From: an uncultured Pirellula sp.
Lineage (GTDB): Bacteria > Planctomycetota > Planctomycetia > Pirellulales > Pirellulaceae
NCBI GenBank assembly: GCA_903892355.1
Contig: CAITIE010000098.1
Coordinates: forward strand, 1-64,000
Reading direction: 5' to 3'
DNA: 64,000 nucleotides
The notes under the pieces are model-generated. The model made no database searches and was not told the origin of the DNA. It worked only from the letters and a program-made list of their open reading frames with translations. Below are positions 30,460 to 41,132 of this stretch, piece by piece (within the stretch, counting starts at the first letter, position 1; every line of letters starts with the position of its first letter). Position numbers and translations under genes: made by a program.

Positions 30460-31815
30460 ATGTCCGAATTTCAATGGAAGCAAATCATATTGCCACAAAA
30501 TGGGCTGTTCTTTTTGCGATTGCTGTGCATGACCGTGGTGTTTTTATGCTTGTGGCATCCAACTGGTCTTAGTCAGGATTCGCCGGGAGTTCAAGATTCA
30601 TCGCAGGCAATCGAACGCTCTATTGATGCCTTAGAGAAAATCCAGAAGGACTATGGAGACTTTTTAGCGAAACGAAAAAGGATCCACGAGGACTATTCGA
30701 AAATGGAGGAGATCTTACGGAAGACTGAGGAGGATTTTCAGCGCATCAACAATGATGCCATGCGTCAACAGATTATGGCAATGCAGTCTTCTTTGCAGTC
30801 CACGCGAATTTTCGACACTTTGGTTGATCTTCCGGATTCGGTTCGAGAGATTAGGAACACGCCTCAAGGGAGATCCCGATCAACAAGGCAGAATATCAAT
30901 CGGTTCCAAAATGATCTTGTGCGTGCTAAGGCCATGGCGGATCTGGATGTTGCCATACGAGGTGTTCAATTGAATCAGTTGGACGCAGCAAGCCAGGCGA
31001 CCGTACGGCGTCGTCTTGAGACGTTCCAGTCGGGGATGAAGCTCCAAAACGAGTGGATTCAATGGCAATCGGATTGGCCAAAGTTTCTGGATCGATATTG
31101 GCCCCATTCGGATCCTGAACGTCGCTTCACGAAGGCTGAACTCGAAGCGCGCTTGGAGGTGTTGAAGGGTTCGGATCCCGAAGACTTCGCTGCCATGATC
31201 ACATCTGCATGGCTTTATGAGCGGCTAGGCAGATGGGATGAAGCCTTGGAGACGATCGAGAAAGTCATCGCGGCGGAAACGTATTTCGAATCGACCGCAT
31301 TGTGCACCAAAGCGTTCATCCTTTACGAACTCGGTAAAGAAAAGGATGCGAAGGCAACACTGCAATTGGCGATTAAGATGGACACGAAGTCGCCGTATGA
31401 TCGATGGATTCGGGCTCGCGTCGCCGCTTCCAGGAAACAGTTGCCCGAAGCCGAGAAGGAATGGAAGGCGCTCACCACGCTGAAGGACTTTGAACTCGAG
31501 TCAAGACGAGCATTGGCTTTAGTTGGGTATGCGCGTTCGGGTAAATCGGCAGCCGACGCGAAGAAGTCGCTCAAGGAAGCACAGTTGGCCTATGATTTGG
31601 AGCCGACGCATGACTGGTTTTCCCATTTGGTCCTTTGTCTCGCGTTTCATGTTTCCAAGAGTGAGAAAGAAGCGTTGATGCACCTCGATAAGGCCGAGGA
31701 GAAAGCGACCGATGAAAACCTGGAGCTATGCAAACGTATCCGCGAAGCGATCGCAGATGGCCGAACTATCGAGTGGGATTTTCAAGACGGCTACGGAGAT
31801 CGTAAGCCGAACTGA
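30460..31815 (+). CDS. Exported coiled-coil/TPR protein
   Basis: A 451-residue protein with an N-terminal hydrophobic segment (about residues 17-38). Heptad-like charged helices follow ('AIERSIDALEKIQKDYGDFL', 'MEEILRKTEEDFQR'). TPR-like helical pairs fill residues 240-440: 'WLYERLGRWDEALETIEKVI', 'ALCTKAFILYELGKEKDAKA', 'RRALALVGYARSGKSAADAK' and 'AFHVSKSEKEALMHLDKAEE'. TPRs mediate protein contacts. No catalytic motif is seen and I do not recognise a specific family. A GGAGAG lies about 5 bases before ATG 30460. Confidence 0.7.
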   Translation: MSEFQWKQIILPQNGLFFLRLLCMTVVFLCLWHPTGLSQDSPGVQDSSQAIERSIDALEKIQKDYGDFLAKRKRIHEDYSKMEEILRKTEEDFQRINNDAMRQQIMAMQSSLQSTRIFDTLVDLPDSVREIRNTPQGRSRSTRQNINRFQNDLVRAKAMADLDVAIRGVQLNQLDAASQATVRRRLETFQSGMKLQNEWIQWQSDWPKFLDRYWPHSDPERRFTKAELEARLEVLKGSDPEDFAAMITSAWLYERLGRWDEALETIEKVIAAETYFESTALCTKAFILYELGKEKDAKATLQLAIKMDTKSPYDRWIRARVAASRKQLPEAEKEWKALTTLKDFELESRRALALVGYARSGKSAADAKKSLKEAQLAYDLEPTHDWFSHLVLCLAFHVSKSEKEALMHLDKAEEKATDENLELCKRIREAIADGRTIEWDFQDGYGDRKPN

Positions 31816-31839
31816 TTGCTGGGCTGATTGTGCGAGTCA

Positions 31840-32355
31840 TCATCCTCGTTTGCCCATTTGGACGATTTTTGAAAACTCCTGCTTAGTTACGGGCTGCACG
31901 CTCAGTCGCATGCCCTTTTTCAGAAGTAGCATGTTTTCTAGAACGGTCTCCTCTCGTAACTCAGGAAGGCTCAATGGGCGATTGAAAACGGTTTCGAGTT
32001 GGACGTCGACCATCTGCCAACGCGGATTCTCCGGTGAGCTTTTGGGGTCGAAGTAAGGGCTTTTCGGATCCCATGACGAGTGGTCGGGATGGGACGCCTT
32101 CACGACAACTGCGGTACCCACCACGCAAGATGGCTTGGCATTGCTGTGGTAGATCAAAACCTTGTCACCTAAGCGCATGTCATCCCGCATGAAGTTTCGC
32201 GCTTGGTAGTTGCGTACCCCGATCCAACTGGTCGTATGTTTGGGGGATCGCGCAAGGTCGTCGATGGAGAATACGTCCGGTTCTGTTTTCATCAACCAGT
32301 GCTTGGCAGTCTGCATTCTGAGACCAGTTTTTTTTCTTTGGTTCGCTTGCGCCAT
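31840..32355 (-). CDS. EVE domain protein
   Basis: A 171-residue protein. The EVE domain begins 'AKHWLMKTEPDVFSIDDL' and contains 'SWIGVRNYQARNFMRDDMRL', 'GDKVLIYHSNAKPSCVVG', 'YFDPKSSPENPRWQMVDVQL' and 'PLSLPELREE'. EVE folds are PUA-like and recognise modified bases in DNA or RNA; the human relative is THYN1. ATG 32355 has GGAAAG upstream and gives a near-family-length protein; the longer ATG at 32490 adds an unrelated N-terminus. Possible functional link to the DNA methyltransferase at 37752, but the genes are 5 kb apart. Confidence 0.88.
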   Translation of the reverse strand: MAQANQRKKTGLRMQTAKHWLMKTEPDVFSIDDLARSPKHTTSWIGVRNYQARNFMRDDMRLGDKVLIYHSNAKPSCVVGTAVVVKASHPDHSSWDPKSPYFDPKSSPENPRWQMVDVQLETVFNRPLSLPELREETVLENMLLLKKGMRLSVQPVTKQEFSKIVQMGKRG

Positions 32356-32734
32356 GACGGGACTTTCCACGACTTCTCTCGTGCCATGGTAGGTGGCGGT
32401 CAAGTCATATCGTTTTGCAGAGTCGAGGATCTTCCCTTGGTGATGGGGCTGACGGAATGCAGTTATTGCCCATGGCAGCACCTTGGGCACAAGGCAGATC
32501 GAGAACGGGTATTACATCTATCCAAGGATAGACAATCCGATTCTTACTTTCGTGTTAATTCGGGTAAAGTGCGAAAGCTGTTCAAAATCACGAGTGAATG
32601 ATTTCTTCGGTGAGCAGGGGAGCAAGTAGAACTCCTCTTGACTCGCTTTTTGGGGCGTTCATATACCCCCTGTGGCATGCTCACGAGCGTTGTGGCGAGA
32701 AGATGTTGTACTGAGTTCAAGGAGAACTGCTGGG
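32356..32734. other. Intergenic region between divergent EVE and porin-like genes
   Basis: No ORF with protein character and no clear repeat. An AAGGAG at 32719-32724 is the likely ribosome binding site of the downstream gene. Confidence 0.35.
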
Positions 32735-34138
32735 ATGCGATCCTTAATTTGGTTTGGATTTCTCTTTGTGTTCGGTACAGCGGTTGTCTCTGCTTCTGCG
32801 CAAAACCCTTTCTCGGTGGAAGACGCAACGTCCGAGGTCAATTCCGTTAACGCTGGTTCCGAGGCCGAATTGGATGGGAATACTGCCCCCAGTCAACCCA
32901 GTGAGTCGTGGGGCGATCAGGACCTGGTTGCCAAAAGCGACCAACCATTCAACTTTATTGAGTCGATGGAGGTGCCTTCATCCGATGGAAAGATGGAGCT
33001 TCTATTGGGTGCTGGAACACTCAAGGCGAGTGGAACCGTATCCATTTTAACGGTCAATGGAACACAGCGAGCCTTTGTGCCATGGAGTCCTCTCTTTCTA
33101 CTTCCTCCGTCCCCATTTGGTCTGGATACTTCGACGTTTGAAATGCACGCTAGGCAATCGAGTTTTCAGCTACTCTATGATGGACCAAAGATCGATGGCT
33201 GGAAGACAGGGGCACTTGCGAAGTTATACATGTCCAATTCAAGCCTCACCTCGGACACTTACGGCATTTTGCCGATTGTTGCGTTTGGCGATATGAGGAA
33301 CGACGATTGGCGTTTCGCAATCGGTCTACAACCTGACTTGTTCGCTCCCCGCGATCCGGTGGTTATACCGATGACGTTGATGGGTGGAGCCGGCAATGCC
33401 GGTACTTTCCGAGGCCAGATTCGCCTGGAACGCTTTTGGACGCCCACTGAAAACTTCCAAGCGACCTTGCAGGCGGCCCTCAGCGACCCGATATCCACGG
33501 TGCTGCTCGACGCAACACGCCGTACGACCGAAGGAAACGGTTGGCCCAATTTAGAAATCCGAGGTGTGTTGGGGATGGGACCTAAAGAAGAATTGGCAGG
33601 TGGACGGACCGAACGCCCGGTTGAGTTCGGGGTGGCTGGACTAGGTGGGCAGATCCGCAATACTCAAAATGTGTTTGATCTGGACGACATCAATCCAAAC
33701 ATCCCGGTACGTTCGGTTATCAATGTCGATGGATTGTCGGTCGATACCAAGATCAATCTTACTGCCAATACCGGACTCATTGGGGAAGGGTATGTTGGGC
33801 AAGGGTTAGGAAACTACGCGGGTAATATCTTTCAAACCTATAATCCCGAGACCTATGCTGTGGTTCGTGGGCGAGGTGGGTTCCTGGAATTGTTTCACTA
33901 TTGGAACGATCAATTGCAAATGCACGTCGGGTATGGTTTCGAGGGACCCCTGCGCCAGGATTTGCCAGCGGTTGGGACAGGGATTCTGAAGAACTCCGCT
34001 TACTTTGCGAGCATGTTCTGGGACGTCACCAAGTTTCTCCAGTACAGCTTCCAGGTCGATTATCGACAGACCGACTATGTGACGCTCAATGACAATCGAG
34101 GCTTCGTCTTCTACAACCAATTCGTCATGCGTTACTAG
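32735..34138 (+). CDS. Outer-membrane beta-barrel (porin-like) protein
   Basis: A 467-residue protein starting at ATG 32735 (AAGGAG about 10 bases upstream) with signal peptide 'MRSLIWFGFLFVFGTAVVSA'. After an acidic linker the body shows alternating hydrophobic strands: 'GKMELLLGAGTLKASGTVSI', 'TFEMHARQSSFQLLYDGPKI', 'DWRFAIGLQPDLFAP', 'RGQIRLERFW', 'QMHVGYGFEG' and 'YSFQVDYRQTDYV'. It ends in 'FVFYNQFVMRY', with an aromatic final residue typical of outer-membrane barrels. The 'AIGLQPDLFAP' and 'RLERF' phrases resemble DcaP-like/planctomycete porins. The substrate is unknown. The longer frame from 32672 would destroy the signal peptide. Confidence 0.75.
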   Translation: MRSLIWFGFLFVFGTAVVSASAQNPFSVEDATSEVNSVNAGSEAELDGNTAPSQPSESWGDQDLVAKSDQPFNFIESMEVPSSDGKMELLLGAGTLKASGTVSILTVNGTQRAFVPWSPLFLLPPSPFGLDTSTFEMHARQSSFQLLYDGPKIDGWKTGALAKLYMSNSSLTSDTYGILPIVAFGDMRNDDWRFAIGLQPDLFAPRDPVVIPMTLMGGAGNAGTFRGQIRLERFWTPTENFQATLQAALSDPISTVLLDATRRTTEGNGWPNLEIRGVLGMGPKEELAGGRTERPVEFGVAGLGGQIRNTQNVFDLDDINPNIPVRSVINVDGLSVDTKINLTANTGLIGEGYVGQGLGNYAGNIFQTYNPETYAVVRGRGGFLELFHYWNDQLQMHVGYGFEGPLRQDLPAVGTGILKNSAYFASMFWDVTKFLQYSFQVDYRQTDYVTLNDNRGFVFYNQFVMRY

Positions 34139-34324
34139 AGTCATCGTCTGCGTGACGCGGATTGGTTTTCATAGATCTGGCAGTATGCGCATTTGCCTTT
34201 GGATTGCTATTGGGACATGCGATCCATCTGAGGTTATACTGGACGTCATCCGGCGAATAGACTTTCTTTTCTCTCGGGATTTGCTTGCTGTAAGTGAATC
34301 CGAAAGCGATTGTGAGAATCGGAC

Positions 34325-36538
34325 ATGATGAACATCCAGTACTCAAAAATGGACTTCAAAAAAACAGGCATGATTGCGGTTGTTGCGTTTGTGTGGATCG
34401 TTGTTATTTCATGCCTTGTCGCACGCGATGCGTACAGCGATGAACCTCTCCGAGACAAAACGCTTGTGGCCTGGGCGTCTCCAGCCAACCTGTCGCAGCG
34501 TGGCGGTTCCATATTGACCATCAATGACAACTCGGATCGTTTCGATGGAATCGTCCTTGGTGAGATCGCTGAAGCGCGATGGATGGCGGGGAGCGATCTG
34601 TTTCGCAGGACGGTGCGGGACCAAAATGAGTATCCTCTGGAGACGGTGAAGCAAGGCCCCTTGGTCCAAATCGCGATCGCGTACCGAGGCAACGAAATCT
34701 CGCTGTATCGCGACGGGAAGCTTTATGAGACGCATGCGGTTCCAGAAGCCCAGGAGTTTCATGCGGATAGTCTCGTGCTGATTGGACCTCGGCACCGCTC
34801 AGTGGTCGAGTACTTTGAGGGCGAAGTCGAGGACGCTCGCATTTACGATAGAGCGCTAACTCAAGAGCAGATCGCATCGTTGCGCCCCAACGATATCGGG
34901 CCTTGGAAGCCATGGGCTTGGTGGAGTTTCGAAGATTCCCAAGCTGGCGAGCAAACTGGCCGTATTCGCTTCACGCAATTGCAAGGGGGAGCGTTTGTCA
35001 AAAATGGTCGTTTGGTGCTGAACGGTTCGACTGCGGCCATGGTCGCATCTCGCAGCCAGTCCCAGATCGCATCCGAGCCGTCGGAGTTGGCGTTTCATTT
35101 GATGCATCCCGGTGGCCCCAGTCTTCCTGGTGACCCGAACGCAGCGTTTTATCTGGATGGGAAGTACCACTTGCACTATATCCTGCAGCATCCCTTTGGC
35201 GCCAATCGTCAGAACTCGTTTTCGTTTATCCATATGACCAGTTCGGATATGCTTCACTGGAACTGGGAGCCGACGAAGCTTCAGCCGTCGTTCACCGGCC
35301 ATGGCATGTTCAGTGGTACCGGCTTTCTGACCAAGGAGGGGATGCCGGCAGCGATCTATCACGGGCAAGCGTCCGGGCGCAATCAAATCGCGATAGCGAA
35401 GGATCGGCAGTTGCAGGAATGGAATAAGCCGTTCGCAATCGAAGTCAAAAATCGAGATGGTTCCGAGGCTCAGATCAATCACTGGGATCCCGATTGTTTT
35501 TTGATCGGCGATACCTACTACGCAATATCGGGTGGGGAGAATCCGCCGTTGATGAAGTCGCAGGACCTGAAGTCTTGGACCTTGGTAGGGGATTTTATGG
35601 CCCATCAATCCCCCGATGTAACGATTGGCGAAGATGTCTCCTGTCCTAATTTTTTTAAACTCGGAGACAAATGGATGTTGCTGTGCATCAGCCATCCACT
35701 GGGCTGCCGTTACTACCTCGGCGATTGGGATGCCGATCGGGAGCAATTTATTCCTACGCATCATGGTCGGATGAACTCGCGGCGCGAGGACCAACCCGTT
35801 TGGGGGTTGTTTCAACGCACCGATGTTTTTGCTCCGGAATCGGTTTTGACGCCGGATGGTCGACGAGTCATGTGGGCTTGGTTAACCTCGGTCGGGACCA
35901 ACAATAATGTGCTCAATAAAACGATCCAGTCTCTTCCTCGCGAGCTTCATTTGCCGAGCGATGGGGTACTCCGTATCCGTCCCTTGAAGGAACTTGAGTC
36001 GCTTCGATTTGATAAGACACAAAAAGAGAACTTCGTGTTGGATCAACCTGTTCGTGGGCATGGTGATCGAGTACCACCGGTGGCTACTCCCTCGCTGCAG
36101 TCGCTTATCGACATCCCTAGTGAGGCCTCTGAGATTCGTTTGGTGATCCCGCATGAGGAGGTGCATCGCAAACTTTTTGGGTTGGTGCTCTTTTCCGATG
36201 GCAAAGGTGGCGGACTACCTATCGTGTTTCGACCTGAAACGGGAACCGTACGAGTAGGAAATGCGGAGATCGATTTTTCGGTAAAGGATTTGGCGGAAGG
36301 AGAGGATCTGGAGATTCGTGTCTTTATCGACAAGTACCTGGTAGAGGTGTTTGTGGGTGATCGAGCGGCAACCGTTACATCATGGATTAACAACGATGCA
36401 TCCTCCCGGAAGCTTGATGGATTCACGGTCGGAGCGCCGACTAGAATCCGAAGTTTAGAGTCATGGAAGTTGCAATCGACTACCGAGGGGTTCCATCGCG
36501 CCCAGCAGCAATTGAATTGGAAACCTCAGACGGAATAG
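34325..36538 (+). CDS. GH32-like glycoside hydrolase with N-terminal LamG domain
   Basis: A 737-residue exported protein. A signal/anchor helix spans 15-33, a LamG/concanavalin-like domain about 45-190 ('VQIAIAYRGNEISLYRDGKL'), and a five-bladed GH32 propeller about 255-560. A C-terminal beta-sandwich closes it ('LEIRVFIDKYLVEVFV'). GH32 enzymes cleave fructosides. The nucleophile block is 'GDPNA' (D270, for NDPNG) and the stabiliser block is 'HWDPD' (D388, for RDP). The acid/base Glu-Cys block reads 'GEDVSCPNFF', so the Glu directly before Cys is Ser; E436 lies three residues earlier. Catalysis may be altered or the protein may act on another sugar. Confidence 0.8.
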   Translation: MMNIQYSKMDFKKTGMIAVVAFVWIVVISCLVARDAYSDEPLRDKTLVAWASPANLSQRGGSILTINDNSDRFDGIVLGEIAEARWMAGSDLFRRTVRDQNEYPLETVKQGPLVQIAIAYRGNEISLYRDGKLYETHAVPEAQEFHADSLVLIGPRHRSVVEYFEGEVEDARIYDRALTQEQIASLRPNDIGPWKPWAWWSFEDSQAGEQTGRIRFTQLQGGAFVKNGRLVLNGSTAAMVASRSQSQIASEPSELAFHLMHPGGPSLPGDPNAAFYLDGKYHLHYILQHPFGANRQNSFSFIHMTSSDMLHWNWEPTKLQPSFTGHGMFSGTGFLTKEGMPAAIYHGQASGRNQIAIAKDRQLQEWNKPFAIEVKNRDGSEAQINHWDPDCFLIGDTYYAISGGENPPLMKSQDLKSWTLVGDFMAHQSPDVTIGEDVSCPNFFKLGDKWMLLCISHPLGCRYYLGDWDADREQFIPTHHGRMNSRREDQPVWGLFQRTDVFAPESVLTPDGRRVMWAWLTSVGTNNNVLNKTIQSLPRELHLPSDGVLRIRPLKELESLRFDKTQKENFVLDQPVRGHGDRVPPVATPSLQSLIDIPSEASEIRLVIPHEEVHRKLFGLVLFSDGKGGGLPIVFRPETGTVRVGNAEIDFSVKDLAEGEDLEIRVFIDKYLVEVFVGDRAATVTSWINNDASSRKLDGFTVGAPTRIRSLESWKLQSTTEGFHRAQQQLNWKPQTE

Positions 36539-36639
36539 TTGCTGTTGAAGGCCGCGATGGAGTTTTGGCTTTTCCAGGAATCGTTAGATTCTTTCCATGA
36601 TGTGCTATTGTGACCACGTTGCTCAGCATCATCGGGGCG

Positions 36640-37140
36640 TTTTATGAGCAGCGAGTACGAGCGTAGCTTAAGGTTTTCATCGTACTCGTACTCAGCGGAG
36701 CGGTACTCGTACTCGATGGCTGTTTTGGATTTCTCGCGACTTTGAGATTCTAGGACGAACCAGCCATGGTGATCGAGATACCGAACATGATCGAGGTAAT
36801 CGAGCAGCAGCGAGTACGATGACGAGTACGAGTACCGTCCGCGTTGCGGACTGAGTACTAGCGTAGCTTAAGGTTTTCATCGTACTCGTACTCGTACTCA
36901 GCGGAGCGGTACTCGTACTCGATGGCTGTTTTGGATTTCTCGCGACTTTGAGATTCTAGGACGAACCATCCATGGTGATCGAGATACCGAACATGATCGA
37001 GGTAATCGAGCAGCAGCGAGTACGATGACGAGTACGAGTACCGTCCGCGTTGCGGACTGAGTACGAGCGTAGCTTAAGGTTTTCATCGTACTCGTACTCA
37101 GCGGAGCGGTACTCGTACTCAGCGGAGCGGTACTCGTGCG
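36640..37140. repeat. Tandem ~206-bp GTACTCGTACTC-rich repeat array
   Basis: The unit starts at 'gcgtagcttaaggttttcat' at 36661, repeats at 36861 and begins a partial third copy at 37067. Units 1 and 2 are nearly identical, differing mainly by one extra gtactc hexamer and a few bases. Each unit carries GTACTCGTACTC on one side and the complementary GAGTACGAGTAC on the other, so each could fold into a long hairpin. A related diverged tract is at 39008-39160. The two identical 62-residue minus-strand ORFs inside it are artefacts of duplication. Confidence 0.85.
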
Positions 37141-37188
37141 ACTCGTCGCGACGAAAGCTTGCGTCGTCCTTGATCGATTGATTTCGGG

Positions 37189-37578
37189 CTACATGCGTTT
37201 CAGGAGTACTAGGATACAGCTCCCATCGTCGATTACCTGGGCACCAGCTGCTCTTGCTGATTCGCTTGCGAGAGGATCGTTGGCACCGGGTTGCATCCAT
37301 AGGTTCTTGATTCCCAATGCGATTGCGTCCGCGACGATGCGTCGTGTGGCTTCTGGGGGCGTTACAATCGAAAGTGAATCGGGAACCTCGGGTAAATCCC
37401 CTAGGTTTCGAAACGACGGATGTCCTTCGATGAGTTCCCCCTTGGGATTGATGGGATAGACGCGCCGTCCCGACTCGAGGAGGGCTCGGAAAACGATGTT
37501 TCCGTATTTGGAGCGATCGGAGGATGCGCCGGCAACGGCAAAGCATTTTCCAGCAAAAAAAGAATTGATAGCATCCAT
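37189..37578 (-). CDS. CoA-binding domain protein (YccU-like)
   Basis: A 129-residue single-domain Rossmann protein. It shows 'FAVAGASSDRSKYGNIVFRA' (nucleotide-binding loop), 'RRVYPINPKGELIEGHPSF' , 'LGDLPEVPDSLSIVTPP', 'GIKNLWMQPGANDP' and C-terminal 'GAQVIDDGSCILV'. These are the conserved blocks of the succinyl-CoA synthetase-like CoA-binding family in its stand-alone form, about 130-140 residues. Biochemical role is unclear for the family. It diverges from the DNA methyltransferase; the tandem repeat array lies directly downstream. Confidence 0.88.
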   Translation of the reverse strand: MDAINSFFAGKCFAVAGASSDRSKYGNIVFRALLESGRRVYPINPKGELIEGHPSFRNLGDLPEVPDSLSIVTPPEATRRIVADAIALGIKNLWMQPGANDPLASESARAAGAQVIDDGSCILVLLKRM

Positions 37579-37649
37579 CGTTTTGTATCCTCGCCTGTGT
37601 CGGGCTTGTCGGAAATAGCACTAATCCATACAACGGATGATGTTAGTGA

Positions 37650-38991
<1,342 letters not shown>

Positions 38992-39007
38992 GTCGCGCAG
39001 CCAAAGG

Positions 39008-39160
39008 ATTTCATCGTACTCGCACTTGTACTCAGCGCAGCGGTACTCGTACTCGACTGCAGTTATCGAGTATCTCGGAATCACGAGGTTCTTAACGCGA
39101 TGTTTCATCGTGAGCATGGCGAAAAACAACATCGAGTTATTTTGAGAGTAGCGAGTACGA
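39008..39160. repeat. Diverged copy of the GTACTCGTACTC repeat
   Basis: 'ttcatcgtactcgcac' at 39009 followed by 'agcgcagcggtactcgtact' parallels the array at 36640-37140. An opposing 'agcgagtacgag' arm lies near 39148. Together with that array it brackets the CoA-binding, methyltransferase and small membrane genes. Confidence 0.65.
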
Positions 39161-39230
39161 GAAAGCAGCGAGGATGCTACTCATTGCTCGAGCCTTAAGT
39201 TATCCTAACGGGAATCCTTAGGAGGAACGA

Positions 39231-40940
39231 ATGGATAGAATGCCGCGTGCGAGATTGTTAATTGTTGTGTTTGCGATTGCTGCGTTTGGACTGGCTGACG
39301 TCTACGCATTTGCCATCGAGCCATGGCCTCGCAACGCGAATCCTCCGAATGTATTGATCGTACTCGCCGACGATTTGGGGTATTCGGATCTTGGCTGTTA
39401 CGGCGGGGAAATTCCAACGCCGAACATCGATCGATTGGCGGCCAATGGTGTTCGGTTTTCCCAGTTTTATAACTCGGCGCGGTGCTGCCCGAGCCGCGCA
39501 TCGCTGATGACGGGACTTTACCCAGCGCAAACGGGGATTGGCGATTTCACCACGAATGCTCCTGACGATGTGCGTGGTCCAGGATATTTGGGTCGGCTCA
39601 ACGATCGCTGCGTGACACTCGCTCAAGTCCTCAAGGAAAGGGGATATGGTTGCTACTATGTCGGCAAGTGGCACATGAATCCAAAGACAGGTCCGATCGC
39701 GCGAGGGTTTGACGAGTTTTATGGGTACACCGCGGATCATTCTCACGATCAATTCGACCGCGATTACTATGTCCGACTCCCCAAGGGTCGGCAGAAAGAA
39801 ATAGATCCCGACGTGGATTCGTTTTATGCGACTGATGTTTTCAACGAGTACGCGATCGAGTTTATCCGACAAGGCCAGCAGAAGAAGCAACCTTGGTTTT
39901 TGTTCCTGGGGCATTCATCACCGCACTTTCCCATTCAAGCACCCGCGGGACGCGCGGACAAGTATGTCGCAACTTATAGAAGAGGTTGGGACGTTCTGCG
40001 TCAGGAACGATTTGAGCGGATGAAAGCGTTGGGGTTAGCTTCCGGCAAGGAGTGGAAGCTGTCCCGACGATCGTCTGTTCCCGTCGATGGAGAGAAGATC
40101 GCTAACGGATACTCCGGCAAAGAAAATCCCGCTTGGGAATCGCTCGATCGTGATCGTCAGCTGGATTTGGCTCAAAGGATGGCGATTTTTGCAGCCATGG
40201 TGGAAGGTATCGATGACGGTGTTGGAAAGATTGTCTCTCATTTGGAGTCGTCGGGCGATCTAGAGAATACGTTGATCTTTTTTCTAAGCGACAACGGTGC
40301 ATGCTACGAATGGGGACCGTTCGGGTTCGATGGGCCATCGAGAAAGGGCGAAACCATCGTGCACGTGGGGGATCAACTGAGCCAAATCGGTGGACCAAAA
40401 ACACATCAGTCGTACGGCAGCGGTTGGGCGAATTTGGGGAATTCTCCCTTTCGCAGTTACAAGCACTTTACCTACGAAGGTGGAATATGCACGCCGTTGA
40501 TCGCTCATTGGCCGAAAGGGATCGGTGCCGCGAATGAATGGATTCATTCCCCTGGACACTTGATCGATGTGATGCCGACTGTTGTTGAAGCAACCGGGGC
40601 GACGTACCCGAAGGCTTTTGGGGAAAACTCGATTCGTCCTATGGAGGGGCAGTCATTGCTCTCGACGATCAGGAAGAGGGATGCTCAACCGCGTTCGCTC
40701 GGTTTCGATCACCAAGGAGCGCACGCGTGGCGACGCGGTGACTGGAAGATTGTATGGACCAAACGCTCGCCGGAACCCGTTGCTTGGGAACTCTATAATC
40801 TCGCAGAAGACCGGTGTGAAACGAATAACCTGGCCGATGAACATCCGGGTTTGGTCCGTGAGCTTGCGACCGATTGGGAACGCTGGGCACAACGGGTCGA
40901 TGTCGATTGGGCGGATCATCTAGGGACAGCTGAAAAATAG
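39231..40940 (+). CDS. Family S1 sulfatase (arylsulfatase-like), secreted
   Basis: A 569-residue protein with a signal peptide (residues 6-28). The catalytic core is intact: 'NVLIVLADDLGYSDLGCYGG' gives the metal-binding Asp pair (D47-D48). The formylglycine site is C85 in 'CCPSRASLMTG' (CxPSR type), 'YVGKWHM' supplies Lys/His, and 'LIFFLSDNGACYEWG' supplies the later Asp-Asn ligands. The C-terminal subdomain ends 'WELYNLAEDRCETNNLADEH'. Activity requires Cys-to-formylglycine maturation. An AGGAGG at 39220-39225 sits 5 bases before ATG 39231, one of the strongest ribosome binding sites in the window. Substrate (likely a sulfated polysaccharide) is not readable. Confidence 0.93.
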   Translation: MDRMPRARLLIVVFAIAAFGLADVYAFAIEPWPRNANPPNVLIVLADDLGYSDLGCYGGEIPTPNIDRLAANGVRFSQFYNSARCCPSRASLMTGLYPAQTGIGDFTTNAPDDVRGPGYLGRLNDRCVTLAQVLKERGYGCYYVGKWHMNPKTGPIARGFDEFYGYTADHSHDQFDRDYYVRLPKGRQKEIDPDVDSFYATDVFNEYAIEFIRQGQQKKQPWFLFLGHSSPHFPIQAPAGRADKYVATYRRGWDVLRQERFERMKALGLASGKEWKLSRRSSVPVDGEKIANGYSGKENPAWESLDRDRQLDLAQRMAIFAAMVEGIDDGVGKIVSHLESSGDLENTLIFFLSDNGACYEWGPFGFDGPSRKGETIVHVGDQLSQIGGPKTHQSYGSGWANLGNSPFRSYKHFTYEGGICTPLIAHWPKGIGAANEWIHSPGHLIDVMPTVVEATGATYPKAFGENSIRPMEGQSLLSTIRKRDAQPRSLGFDHQGAHAWRRGDWKIVWTKRSPEPVAWELYNLAEDRCETNNLADEHPGLVRELATDWERWAQRVDVDWADHLGTAEK

Positions 40941-41132
40941 TCGACAAAACTAAACCGTATGCTCCATGGATCTTGTAACCATTGCGATTTCTCACACGAC
41001 CTCCTGTCGAACGATAATTCCGGGGGAGCGTAAGGATCGGATTGGAGTAGAATGTACCTTGTTCGGATCAAATACTGGTCCGACGCCCCGCCCTATCAAA
41101 CCCTCCCTCCTCGCATGCTGCATCCCTAAGTC

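Noticed and set aside
36692-37086. Two identical 62-residue minus-strand ORFs
   Set aside because: They lie wholly within the tandem repeat units and show no protein character.
36956-37633. 225-residue minus-strand ORF
   Set aside because: Out-of-frame with the clear CoA-binding gene and made partly of repeat sequence.
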